DNA of 64,000 bases from Streptomyces rubiginosohelvolus (GTDB lineage Bacteria; Actinomycetota; Actinomycetes; Streptomycetales; Streptomycetaceae). Under the pieces are notes generated by a model, which searched no databases, was not told where the DNA came from, and saw only the letters and a program-made list of their open reading frames with translations. Below are positions 41,373-50,500 of this stretch, one piece after another. The stretch lies in assembly GCF_014649875.1 (NCBI RefSeq), contig NZ_BMTW01000011.1, positions 182,975 through 246,974 on the forward strand, written 5' to 3'. The position numbers and the translations under genes are program-made. Positions within the stretch are counted from its first letter, which is position 1; each line of letters begins with the position of its first letter.

Positions 41373-42431
41373 ATGTTGACCACCGCAGTGGAGCGCCCCG
41401 CCCCGGAAGGGGCGACGGACACCCGTCGGCGCCGGGTCGTGGGGCTGGTCGTCCTCACGGTGACCCTGCTGGTCGCGGCGACGGTGTCCCTGGCCGTCGG
41501 GGCGCGCGCGTTGAGCCCCGCCGAGGTCTGGCACGGGCTGTTCGCGGAGCCCGAACCCGACCAGAAGCTCACCGAGATCCGGCTCATCGTCCAGACCGTA
41601 CGCGTGCCCCGGACGGTTCTCGCGATCGTGGCGGGCCTGGCCCTCGGGGTCGGCGGGGCGCTGATCCAGGGGTTCACCCGTAACCCCATCGCCGACACCG
41701 GACTGCTCGGGGTGAACGCCGGGGCCTCCTTCGCCGTCGTGTCGGTCATCGCCGTGTTCGGGTTCACCGACCCGTTCCAGTACGTCTGGTTCGCGTTCGT
41801 CGGCGCGGGTCTCGCCGGTCTCGTCGTCTTCGGTCTGGCCAGCATCGGCAGGGGTGCGGGCAACCCGCTGACCCTCGCCCTGGCCGGGCAGGGCGTCACC
41901 GTGTTCCTCGCGGCGATGACCGCGGCGGTGGCGCTCTCCGACAAGGAGTCGCTGAACGCGCTGCGGTTCTGGAACGCGGGCTCCGTCGCCGGGGTCCGCT
42001 TCGACGTCATCTGGCCGGTGACCGGGTTCATCGCCGTCGGACTGGTCCTGGCGCTGATCACCCTGCCCGCCCTCAACCTGCTCAACCTGGGCGACGACGT
42101 GGCGCGGGCACTGGGAGTGAACATCGCGGCGAGCCGGACCCTCGGCATCGTCGCCGTCACCCTGCTGGCCGGGGCGGCCACCGCCGCCTGCGGCCCCATC
42201 GCCTTCCTCGGGCTCATGGTGGCCCATGTGGCCCGCTATCTGACCGGCCCCGACTACCGCTGGCTGGTGCCGTACGCCGGTCTCCTCGGGGCCGGTGTCC
42301 TGCTGGTCTGCGACATCGTGGGCCGGGTGGTCGTACGGCCCGGCGAGCTGGAAGCGGGTGTCGTGGTCGCCCTCCTCGGGGCCCCCTTCTTCGCGGTCCT
42401 GGTGTGGCGAGGGAAGTTCAAGAGCGCATGA
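41373..42431 (+). CDS. cchC: Ferri-siderophore ABC importer permease CchC
   Basis: A 352-residue FecCD-type permease with about nine hydrophobic segments. Typical motifs are VPRTVLAIVAGLALGVGGAL, IQGFTRNPIADTGLLGVNAG and the coupling-helix region LGVNIAASRTLGIVAV, then AACGPIAFLGLMVAHVARYL. It pairs with the permease CchD that starts in its stop codon, the ATPase CchE and the lipoprotein CchF. Together they would import ferric coelichelin or a related xenosiderophore. The ribosome-binding site is weak. Confidence 0.9.
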   Translation: MLTTAVERPAPEGATDTRRRRVVGLVVLTVTLLVAATVSLAVGARALSPAEVWHGLFAEPEPDQKLTEIRLIVQTVRVPRTVLAIVAGLALGVGGALIQGFTRNPIADTGLLGVNAGASFAVVSVIAVFGFTDPFQYVWFAFVGAGLAGLVVFGLASIGRGAGNPLTLALAGQGVTVFLAAMTAAVALSDKESLNALRFWNAGSVAGVRFDVIWPVTGFIAVGLVLALITLPALNLLNLGDDVARALGVNIAASRTLGIVAVTLLAGAATAACGPIAFLGLMVAHVARYLTGPDYRWLVPYAGLLGAGVLLVCDIVGRVVVRPGELEAGVVVALLGAPFFAVLVWRGKFKSA

Positions 42432-43546
42432 GAAGAGTTCAGGAGCGCATGAACGGGACCGAAGTGGCCGGTGGGGCCGGTGGGGCCGGTGGGGCCGAAG
42501 TGAAGGCGTCGATGCCGGCCGGTGTGCGGCTCGGCCGGGTGTCGTTCGTCTGGCGGCCCTGGCTCGTGCTGGTCACCCTGGTGCTCGCGGCGGCGGCCTT
42601 CCTGATCTTCTGCCTCTCGATCAGCGTCGGCGACTTCCCCATCGGCCTCTCCCGGGTGATCGCCACCATCCTCGGCCGGGGCGAACAGGTCGACGAGTTC
42701 GTCGTCATGGACCTCCGCATGCCCCGGGCCCTGGCCGGTCTCATCGTGGGCGTGGCCCTGGGCGTCTCCGGGGCGATCACCCAGTCCGTGGCGCGGAACC
42801 CGCTCGCCAGCCCGGACATCCTCGGGATCACCGCCGGGGCCGGGGCCGTCGCGGTGTTCCTGGTGACGGCGACGGGCGGGACCGCCGCGGCGATCACCGG
42901 CTCGGTCGGGCTGCCCGCCGCCGCCCTGTTCGGCGGCCTCGGTACGGGGCTGCTGGTCTACTTCCTCGCCTGGCGGCGCGGCGTCGACGGCTTCCGGCTC
43001 ATCCTCATCGGCATCTCGGTGACCGCCGTGATGCAGGCGATCACGACCTGGCTGCTGGTCTCGGCCGACATCCGGGACGTGGCGCGCGCCCAGGTGTGGC
43101 TGGTCGGCTCGCTGGACAACCGGTCCTGGGACGAGGTCCGGGTGGCGTTCTGGGCCACGCTCGTCCTGCTGGCCGTCGTGGCCACCGTGGCCTTCCCGTT
43201 CAAACCGATGCACCTCGGCGACGACGTCGCCGCCGGGCTGGGCGTGCGGTTCGGCCGGGTGCGGGCCGTCCTGCTGCTCTGCGCGGTCCTGCTGGCCGCC
43301 GTCGGGGTGAGCGCGGCGGGTCCGGTCCCGTTCGTCGCGCTGGTGGCCCCACAGGTGGCGATGCGTCTGGCGCGGTGGCCCACACCGCCGTTGATCGCCT
43401 CCGGCATGGTGGGCGCGCTGCTGCTGATCGGCTCCGATCTGATCGCCCGCGCGGCGCTGCCGATCGGTCTCCCGGTGGGCGTGGTCACCGCCGTGATCGG
43501 CGGCCCGTTCCTAGTCTACCTGTTGGTACGGGCGAACCTCCGCTAG
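42428..43546 (+). CDS. cchD: Ferri-siderophore ABC importer permease CchD
   Basis: A 372-residue FecCD-type permease. Motifs are MPRALAGLIVGVALGVSGAI, TQSVARNPLASPDILGITAG and AAGPVPFVALVAPQVAMRLA. Two in-frame starts compete: ATG 42428, overlapping the cchC stop, and ATG 42449, which has a better AGGAG. They lie in a 17-bp sequence duplicated 21 bp apart (AGTTCA[A/G]GAGCGCATGA at 42415 and 42436). The leader before the first helix also holds a glycine/alanine stretch encoded by three perfect 9-bp repeats. The second permease of the heterodimer with CchC. Confidence 0.88.
   Translation: MRRVQERMNGTEVAGGAGGAGGAEVKASMPAGVRLGRVSFVWRPWLVLVTLVLAAAAFLIFCLSISVGDFPIGLSRVIATILGRGEQVDEFVVMDLRMPRALAGLIVGVALGVSGAITQSVARNPLASPDILGITAGAGAVAVFLVTATGGTAAAITGSVGLPAAALFGGLGTGLLVYFLAWRRGVDGFRLILIGISVTAVMQAITTWLLVSADIRDVARAQVWLVGSLDNRSWDEVRVAFWATLVLLAVVATVAFPFKPMHLGDDVAAGLGVRFGRVRAVLLLCAVLLAAVGVSAAGPVPFVALVAPQVAMRLARWPTPPLIASGMVGALLLIGSDLIARAALPIGLPVGVVTAVIGGPFLVYLLVRANLR
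42470..42496 (+). repeat. Three perfect 9-bp repeats in the cchD leader
   Basis: GGTGGGGCC occurs three times in tandem and encodes Gly-Gly-Ala units before the first membrane helix of CchD. Change in copy number would keep the reading frame. Confidence 0.8.
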
Positions 43547-43551
43547 ATGGT

Positions 43552-43570
43552 AGAAGTAAGGCTGACCTCA
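43552..43570 (+). promoter_or_regulatory. Weak iron-box-like site before cchE
   Basis: The 19 bases match the DmdR/IdeR consensus at 13 of 19 positions, centred on AAGGCTGACCT. It lies between the cchD stop and the cchE GTG. The match is poor and the site may not function. Confidence 0.3.
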
Positions 43571-43583
43571 ACAAGGGGGGCTC

Positions 43584-44426
43584 GTGGCCGCTCAGTTCAC
43601 CGCCCGGACCGACGCCGGCGTCAAGGACGCCCCGCGGCTGGCCGCCAGGGGCGTCACCGTCGGGTACGGCGACCGGACGGTCATCGACCAGCTCGACGTG
43701 GCGATCCCGTCCGGGGTGATCACCACGATCATCGGCCCCAACGGCTGCGGTAAGTCCACCCTGTTGCGGACCCTGACCCGGCTGCTCAAACCGGCCGGCG
43801 GCACCGTCGTCCTGGACGGCGAGGATATCGGCACACTCCGGACCAAGGACGTGGCGAAGAAGCTCGGCCTGCTGCCGCAGGCGCCGGTCGCCCCGGAAGG
43901 GCTCACCGTCGCCGACCTGGTCGCCCGGGGGCGCCACCCGCACCAGAGCTGGCTGCGGCAGTGGTCGTCGGACGACGCCGACGTGGTGCGGCGCGCCCTG
44001 GCCATGACCGGGGTGGCGGACCTCGCCGACCGGACCGTGGACTCCCTGTCCGGTGGCCAGCGCCAGCGGGTATGGATATCGATGACCCTCGCCCAGGGCA
44101 CCGATCTGCTGCTGCTGGACGAGCCGACCACCTATCTGGACCTGGCCCACGCCATCGACGTACTCGATCTGGTCGACGATCTGCACGAGTCGGGCTGCAC
44201 CGTCGTCATGGTGCTGCACGATCTCAACCTGGCCACGCGCTACAGCGACAACCTCGTCGTCATGCGCGGGGGAGCCGTCCTGGCCCAGGGGCACCCCCGG
44301 GACGTGATCACCGCGGAGCTGCTGCACGAGGCGTTCGGGCTGCGGGCCAAGGTGATCGACGACCCGGTGGGCGACCGGCCGCTGATCGTTCCGATCGGCC
44401 GGGCCCATGTGCGAACCGAAGCGTAA
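43584..44426 (+). CDS. cchE: Ferri-siderophore ABC importer ATPase CchE
   Basis: A 280-residue FepC-type ATPase. Walker A is IGPNGCGKSTLLRTL near residue 53, the Q-loop is LGLLPQAP, the signature is LSGGQRQRVWISMTLAQ, Walker B is LLLLDEPTTYLDLAH and the H-loop is VVMVLHDLNLATRY. All catalytic motifs are intact, unlike those of CchG and CchI. The start is the GTG at 43584 with AAGGGGGG upstream. It drives import through CchC/CchD. Confidence 0.92.
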   Translation: MAAQFTARTDAGVKDAPRLAARGVTVGYGDRTVIDQLDVAIPSGVITTIIGPNGCGKSTLLRTLTRLLKPAGGTVVLDGEDIGTLRTKDVAKKLGLLPQAPVAPEGLTVADLVARGRHPHQSWLRQWSSDDADVVRRALAMTGVADLADRTVDSLSGGQRQRVWISMTLAQGTDLLLLDEPTTYLDLAHAIDVLDLVDDLHESGCTVVMVLHDLNLATRYSDNLVVMRGGAVLAQGHPRDVITAELLHEAFGLRAKVIDDPVGDRPLIVPIGRAHVRTEA

Positions 44427-44510
44427 TCCGAGAATCGAACAGAAGCGCGCTTGAAGGATCTTGACGATACGGCAGGTTCAACTCGTCCTGACCAGTGGAA
44501 AGTTGACCGG

Positions 44511-44529
44511 TAAGGCTAGGCTAGCCTCA
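44511..44529 (+). promoter_or_regulatory. Iron box upstream of cchF
   Basis: TAAGGCTAGGCTAGCCTCA matches the DmdR/IdeR consensus at 15 of 19 positions and contains the perfect palindrome AGGCTAGCCT (44518-44527). It lies 74 bp before the cchF ATG. It indicates a second iron-regulated transcript starting in this gap. Confidence 0.8.
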
Positions 44530-44602
44530 CTTGCTCGGGGTACAGTCTGGCTGCCCTCATACCGGGGCGCAGTGGACAGCGCGAAAGCAAGGGATTTGAC
44601 GG

Positions 44603-45655
44603 ATGCTTCTCCATCGAACGACGCACCGGAAGCCGTGGCAGAGACTGGCCGCGGCGGTGTCCGCTGCCACCCTCGGTGTCGGCCTCCTCGCCGGATGCGG
44701 CAGCGACTCGGCCGACGAAAAGAAGAACGACGACACCCCGGCGGCCGCCGAAGGCGCGTTCCCGGTCACCGTGGAGCACGCGTTCGGGTCCACCGAGGTG
44801 AAGAAGGCCCCCCAGCGGGTCGTCACCGTCGGCTACACCGACGACCAGGCCGTCCTGGCGTTCGGCATCAAGCCGGTCGGCATGGTCGACCAGTACCCGA
44901 ACCCGGCCGGCCAGACCCCCGACATCAACACCCAGTGGCCCTGGGTGAAGGACAAGTGGGGCGACGCCCGCCCCGAGGTCGTCATGAAGAACGGGGACGC
45001 AGGACCCAACTTCGAGAAGATCGCCTCGTTGCGCCCCGACCTGATCATCGCGGTCTACTCCGAGGTCGACAAGGCGGCCTACGAGAAGCTCTCCAAGATC
45101 GCCCCGACCGTCGGCCGCACCAAGGGCGAGAAGGAACTCTTCAGCGCCCCCTGGCAGGACAACGCGGCCCACATCGCCAAGGCGCTCGGCAAGGAGAAGG
45201 AGGGCGCCGAACTGATCAAGGGCATCCAGACCCAGCTGGACGCCGCCAAGAAGGCCAACCCGGACTTCGGCGGGCAGAAGGCCGTCGCCCTGTCCTGGTA
45301 CAAGGACTCCATCTCGGCCTTCACCTCCACCGACGTACGCGGACGGCTCGTCACGGGCACCGGATTCACCTACCAGACCGAGATCGACAAGATCGCCGAC
45401 GGCGGCTTCTCCACCGAGCTCTCGCCCGAGCGCATCGACCTGATCGACGTCGACCGCATCTTCGTCGTCAACGACAAGGCCGACACGGAAGCGCTCAAGA
45501 AGTTCGAGCTGTTCGCCAACCTGCCGGCCGTCAAGAACGGCAAGGTCTCCTACCTCCTGGACAGCGAAGGCCCCGCGGTCGGCGCCGCGATGTCCCAGGG
45601 CACCCTGCTCTCCCTGCCGTACGCGATCGACGAGCTCGTCGAGTCGGCCAAGTAG
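44603..45655 (+). CDS. cchF: Siderophore-binding lipoprotein CchF
   Basis: A 350-residue periplasmic-binding-type lipoprotein. The signal peptide has a basic start, a hydrophobic core and the lipobox LLAGC, with the lipidated cysteine at about residue 32. Mature-protein motifs are APQRVVTVGYTDDQAVLAFG, RPDLIIAVYSEVDKAAYEKL, and a C-terminal LSLPYAIDELVESAK, the FecB/iron-siderophore binding pattern. It captures ferric siderophore outside the membrane for CchCDE. An iron box precedes it. Confidence 0.92.
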   Translation: MLLHRTTHRKPWQRLAAAVSAATLGVGLLAGCGSDSADEKKNDDTPAAAEGAFPVTVEHAFGSTEVKKAPQRVVTVGYTDDQAVLAFGIKPVGMVDQYPNPAGQTPDINTQWPWVKDKWGDARPEVVMKNGDAGPNFEKIASLRPDLIIAVYSEVDKAAYEKLSKIAPTVGRTKGEKELFSAPWQDNAAHIAKALGKEKEGAELIKGIQTQLDAAKKANPDFGGQKAVALSWYKDSISAFTSTDVRGRLVTGTGFTYQTEIDKIADGGFSTELSPERIDLIDVDRIFVVNDKADTEALKKFELFANLPAVKNGKVSYLLDSEGPAVGAAMSQGTLLSLPYAIDELVESAK

Positions 45656-45657
45656 CG

Positions 45658-45705
45658 ATGACCACCCGACGGCCCGTCCCCCGGCGAGAATCGGTCTCCG
45701 TGTGA
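45658..45705 (+). other. 15-codon open frame ending on the cchG start
   Basis: ATG at 45658, two bases after the cchF stop, opens a frame of 15 codons (MTTRRPVPRRESVSV) whose TGA overlaps the GTG start of cchG (GTGTGA). No other start signal for cchG is strong. It may provide translational coupling, or may be chance. Confidence 0.3.
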
Positions 45706-47489
45706 CTGTCACCGACACCCCCATCACCCCCACGACCCTGCGCACCGCGACGGGGGGAGAAGCCGCCCGCTGGGTGGCCCGGCACTGCCGGCAGGCCCCC
45801 TGGCTGTCGGCCTCCACCGTCCTCACCACGGTGGCCGGGGCCGCGCTCCAAGTGCTCCCGGTGCTGCTGCTCGGCCAGGTCGTCGACGGGGTCGTCGGGG
45901 GCGAGTCACGCTCGATACTCCTCACCGTCGGCATCCTGATGGTGGCCGCCGCCCTGTTCGGCGCGGCGGCCACCGCGGCCTCCACCTTCCTGATCGGGAA
46001 GCTCGGGGCCGAACTGCTCGCCCGGCTCCGCGAGGAAGCCGTACGCGCCGTGCTCGGCATGCCCAGCGCACGCGTCGAGGAGGTCGGCCGGGGAGACGTG
46101 CTCTCCCGCGTCGGCGACGACGTGGCCGTCATCTCCAAGGGCATCCGCACGGCCGTCCCCACCGTGTTCTCCGCGGGTGTCCTGGTCGGCATCGCGACGA
46201 TCGGCATGTTCGGCCTCGACTGGCGGCTCGGCCTGGCCGGAGCCTGCGCCCTGCCCGCCTACGCGCTGGCACTGCGCTGGTACCTGCCCCGCTCCGCGCC
46301 CCTCTACCGCAAGCAGCGGGCGGCCCAGGCCCACCGCGCCCAGGCCCTGATCAGCGGACTCAACGGCATCGACACGGTCCGGGCCTACCGCCTGGAGGAC
46401 GCCGTACGCGAGAAGGTCACGGACGAGTCCTGGCGGGTGCGCAACCTCGGCATCGAGGTGTTCCGCTTCTTCGGCCGGTTCGTCGGCCGCGAGAACCGGG
46501 CCGAGTTCATCGGACTCGTGCTGATCCTGGTCGTCGGGTACGCCCTGCTGGAGGCCGACGCCGCCACCCTCGGCGAGGTGTCGGCGGCCCCGCTGATGTT
46601 CCACCGCCTGTTCACCCCGCTGGGCGCCATCATGTTCACCTTCGACGAGGCCCAGAAGTCCGGCGCGAGCCTCACCCGTCTGGTCGGCGTCTTCTCGGAG
46701 CCCTCCGAGGAGCGCCTGGTGGGCGACGCCTCGGTCGCCACCGCCGCCGTCGCGCCCTACCCGGTCACGGTCCGGGACCTGACGTTCACCTACCCCGGGG
46801 CCGAGGACCCGGTGCTGCGGGACGTCTCCCTGTCCATCCCGGCCGGCGGCTCGCTCGCCCTCGTCGGGGCGACGGGCGCGGGCAAGTCGACCCTGGCCGC
46901 CCTCATCGCCGGCATCGGCAGACCGCAGGCCGGGGCGGTGCACATCGGGACCCACGACCTCGCGGGCATGGACGAGGCCGGGGCCCGTGCCCTGGTGAGC
47001 ATCCTGACCCAGGAGACCCACGTGTTCTCCGGACCGCTCGCCGACGACCTGCGGCTCGCCGCACCCCTCGCGAGCGACGACGACCTGATGGACGCCCTGC
47101 GCACGGTCGGCGCCGGGGAATGGGCCGCCTCCCTCCCCGACGGCCTGAACACCCCTGTCGGCGAGGGCGGCGAACGCCTGGACGTCACCAAGGTCGCCCA
47201 ACTGGCCCTGGCCAGGCTGGTGCTCGCCAGGTCGCCGGTCGTCGTGCTCGACGAGTCGACCGCCGAGGCGGGCAGCGAGGGCGCCGCCGAGCTGGACCGC
47301 GCCGTGCTGGCCGCCTGCTCCGGCCGGACCACCCTGTTCGTGGCCCACCGGCTGACCCAGGCGATGGCCGCGGACCGGATCGCCGTGCTTTCGGCGGGAC
47401 GCGTGGTGGAGGAGGGAACACACAGCGAACTGGTCGAGCTGGGAGGCCAGTACGCCCGGCTGTGGCGCGCCTGGCGCGAGGGAAGTTAG
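45702..47489 (+). CDS. cchG: Half-size ABC exporter CchG with lost signature motif
   Basis: A 595-residue fused membrane-plus-ATPase half transporter. About six helices occupy residues 25-310. The ATPase domain has an intact Walker A (GATGAGKSTLAAL, K395), Q-loop (LTQETHVFSG), Walker B (VVVLDEST, D517-E518) and H-loop (FVAHRL). The LSGGQ signature is replaced by GERLDVTKVAQLALARL near residue 493, and the D-loop is altered (TAEAGSE). It needs a partner supplying a signature; CchI, on the other side of the NRPS, has one. Probably exports apo-siderophore. The Shine-Dalgarno is weak. Confidence 0.88.
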   Translation: MTVTDTPITPTTLRTATGGEAARWVARHCRQAPWLSASTVLTTVAGAALQVLPVLLLGQVVDGVVGGESRSILLTVGILMVAAALFGAAATAASTFLIGKLGAELLARLREEAVRAVLGMPSARVEEVGRGDVLSRVGDDVAVISKGIRTAVPTVFSAGVLVGIATIGMFGLDWRLGLAGACALPAYALALRWYLPRSAPLYRKQRAAQAHRAQALISGLNGIDTVRAYRLEDAVREKVTDESWRVRNLGIEVFRFFGRFVGRENRAEFIGLVLILVVGYALLEADAATLGEVSAAPLMFHRLFTPLGAIMFTFDEAQKSGASLTRLVGVFSEPSEERLVGDASVATAAVAPYPVTVRDLTFTYPGAEDPVLRDVSLSIPAGGSLALVGATGAGKSTLAALIAGIGRPQAGAVHIGTHDLAGMDEAGARALVSILTQETHVFSGPLADDLRLAAPLASDDDLMDALRTVGAGEWAASLPDGLNTPVGEGGERLDVTKVAQLALARLVLARSPVVVLDESTAEAGSEGAAELDRAVLAACSGRTTLFVAHRLTQAMAADRIAVLSAGRVVEEGTHSELVELGGQYARLWRAWREGS

Positions 47490-47548
47490 CGGAGAACCAG
47501 ACCAACGCTCGTTCAACTCGCACGCCTCGAAAGGATGCTGAGACTTCG

Positions 47549-50500
47549 ATGTCGGAACCGGGCGCTTCTCGCATACTGCTTTCCCCCACTCGGCTGGCCT
47601 CGTTGCGTCGGCGGATCGGCGACTACAGCGAACGGGCCGTCGTCGAGGCGTGTGCCGTCTCCCTCGCGTACTGGGCGACCGGCACCGGCCCCGACGGCAT
47701 GGACCTCACGCCCACCACCCCCTTTCCCGACCTCCTCGGACGGTTCGACAACGGCACGAGCGGCGCTGGGGGGTGGGAGACCGACGTACAGACCCTCGGC
47801 ATAACCGTGCCGCCCGGCGTCGACCGGTCCGACGCGCAGCGGGCCCTGGACGACCTGGCCGACTTCCCGGACCGGCCCCTCGGCACCATCGGCCCGTCCG
47901 ACCCCCGGACACGCGCCGAGGAACTGGCCCGGTGGAACGACACCCGGGCCGACCGGGCCCGCCCGACCGTCATGGAGCTGTTCGCCGAGCAGGCACGCCT
48001 GCGGCCGGACGCCGTCGCGATCGTCGACGAGCGCCGCTCACTGACGTACCGCGAAACAGCCCAGCTGTCAGCCCAGTTGGCCCACCATCTGCTCGAGCGC
48101 GGCCTCGCGCCCGAGCAGGTCGTCGGCATCTCCCTCGGCCGCTCCGCCGAGATGGTCGTCGGCCTCCTCGCCGTCCTCCAGGCCAAGGGCGCGTTCGTCC
48201 CGCTCGACCCCCGATGGCCCGCCGCCCGCCGGTCCGTCGTCGCCGAGGACGCCCGGATCATCCTCCAGCTCAACGCCACGGGCAAGGCCGACGCCGGGGA
48301 ACCGGACGCCGTCGCCGTCGACCTCGACGACTGGAAGTACGGCGCCCACCCGACGGACGCGCCCGACGTGACCCTCCCCGGGGACTCGCTGGCCTACGTC
48401 ATCTTCACGTCCGGTTCGACCGGGCGGCCCAAGGGCGCCATGATCCGGCACGAGGCGATCAGCGAGCGCCTGCTCTGGCAGTCCCGCGAGATCCTGCGGT
48501 TCGGCCACGACGACGCCTCGCTCTTCAAGGCCCCGCTCTCCTTCGACATCTCCGTCAACGAGATCTTCCTGCCCCTCACCACCGGCGGCCGGCTCATCGT
48601 CCTGCGGCCCGGCGGCGAACGCGACCCGCACCACCTCCTCGGCGTCATCGCCGAACAGCGCGTCACCTTCACCTACCTGGTCTCCTCCATGCTGGACGTC
48701 CTCCTGGAGCTCGTGGGCGACTCCGGCCGCCTCGACAGCCTGCGGCACGTCTGGTGCGGCGGCGAGGTCCTCACCCCGGAGCTGTACGAACGCTTCCGCA
48801 CCCGCCTCGACATCCCGCTCTACCACGGCTACGGCCCCGCCGAGACGACCATCGGCGTCTCCCACGTCATCTACCGGGGAGCCGCGACACGCCTGTCGAC
48901 GTCGATCGGCAAGGCCAACCCCAACACCCAGCTCTACGTCCTCGACCACGAACTGCGCCCCGTCCCGGTCGGCGTCGGCGGCGAACTGTACGTCGGGGGA
49001 CTCCTGCTGGGGCGCGGTTACGTGGGTGCGCCCGGCCTCACCGCCTCCCGCTTCGTCGCCAACCCCTTCGCCACCGACGGCTCCCGGCTCTACCGCACCG
49101 GCGACCTGGCGCGATACGCCCCGGACGGATCACTGGACTTCCTCGGCCGCGCCGACAACCAGATCAAGATCCGGGGCATGCGGCTGGAGCTGGAGGACGT
49201 CGAGGCATCTCTGGCCGAGCACCCCGGCGTACGGCACACCTGCGTCGTCGCGAAGGAGAACACGGCGGGCGGCACCTACCTGGTCGGCTACGTCATCCCG
49301 GCAGGCCGCGACGAGGACCTGAGCGCCGAGGACCTCAAGGCATGGGCCGCGGCGAACATGGTGGAGTACATGGTGCCCACCCATGTCGTCGTCCTGCCGG
49401 AGTTCCCGCTCACCGCGAACGGCAAGGTCGACCGGAACGCGCTGCCCGAGCCCGCCACGGACACCGGCGCCCTCCAGACGCCCGCCACCGAGAACGAACG
49501 GCTGGTGTGCGAGGCCGTCGCGGCGGTGCTGCGCCTGGACGCCGTCGGCACGGACCAGGACTTCTTCCAGCTCGGCGGCGACAGCATCCTGGCGATCTCC
49601 CTGCTCAGCGCCCTGCGTGAGGTCGGCCTCCATGTCAGCGCACGCCAGATCTTCACCCACACCGTCGTGGGGGCACTGGCGGCGGTGGCGAGCCGGGAGT
49701 CCGTCGCCGCCGTGGACCACGGCGACGTCGCCACCGGCACCGTCGTCGGATCACCCATCGTGCAGTGGCTCGGCGAGACCACCGACGCCATCGACGGCTT
49801 CGTGCAGTCGGTCGTCCTCACCACCCCGGCCGAACTGACCCCCGAGGCCCTCGACCACCTCCTCACAGCCGTGCTCACCCGGCACGACATGCTCCGCGCC
49901 CGGCTGGTACGCGGCGAGCGCTGGGGCTTCGACATCCCCGAGGCCGGTGCGACCGCCCGCTGCTGGGAGCAGAGCGACGCCCCGGTCGAGGACTGCGTCG
50001 CCCTCGCGACCGCCGCGCTCGACCCGGACCGAGGCATCATGCTGCGCGCCGTCTGGCGCCGCGCAGCACGCCAACTCGTCCTGGTCGCCCACCACGTGGT
50101 CATCGACGGGGTGTCCTGGCGCATCCTGATGGACGACCTCGCCACTGCCTGGCGACAGGCCTCGGCGGGCGGGACCGTCGAACTGGCGCCGGTCGGAACG
50201 TCGTTCAGGCGGTGGACGCAGCTCCTGGGCCGTACCCCGTTCGACGCGGACCGTACGCACTACGCCACCACGCTGCCCGCCGCCGACGCACCGATCGGCA
50301 GGCGGGCCCTCACCGCGGCCGACACCGTGGCACGCGAACGGACCCGGACCGTCTCCGTCGACCCCGCCAACACGGCCGCACTGCTCGGGGAGATCCCCGC
50401 CAGGTTCCACGCGGGCGTCAACGACGTCCTGCTCACCGCCCTCGCCGTCGCCCTCGCCCGTTGGCGGCGGGACCAGGGCCAGGATCAGACCTTCGCCCAC

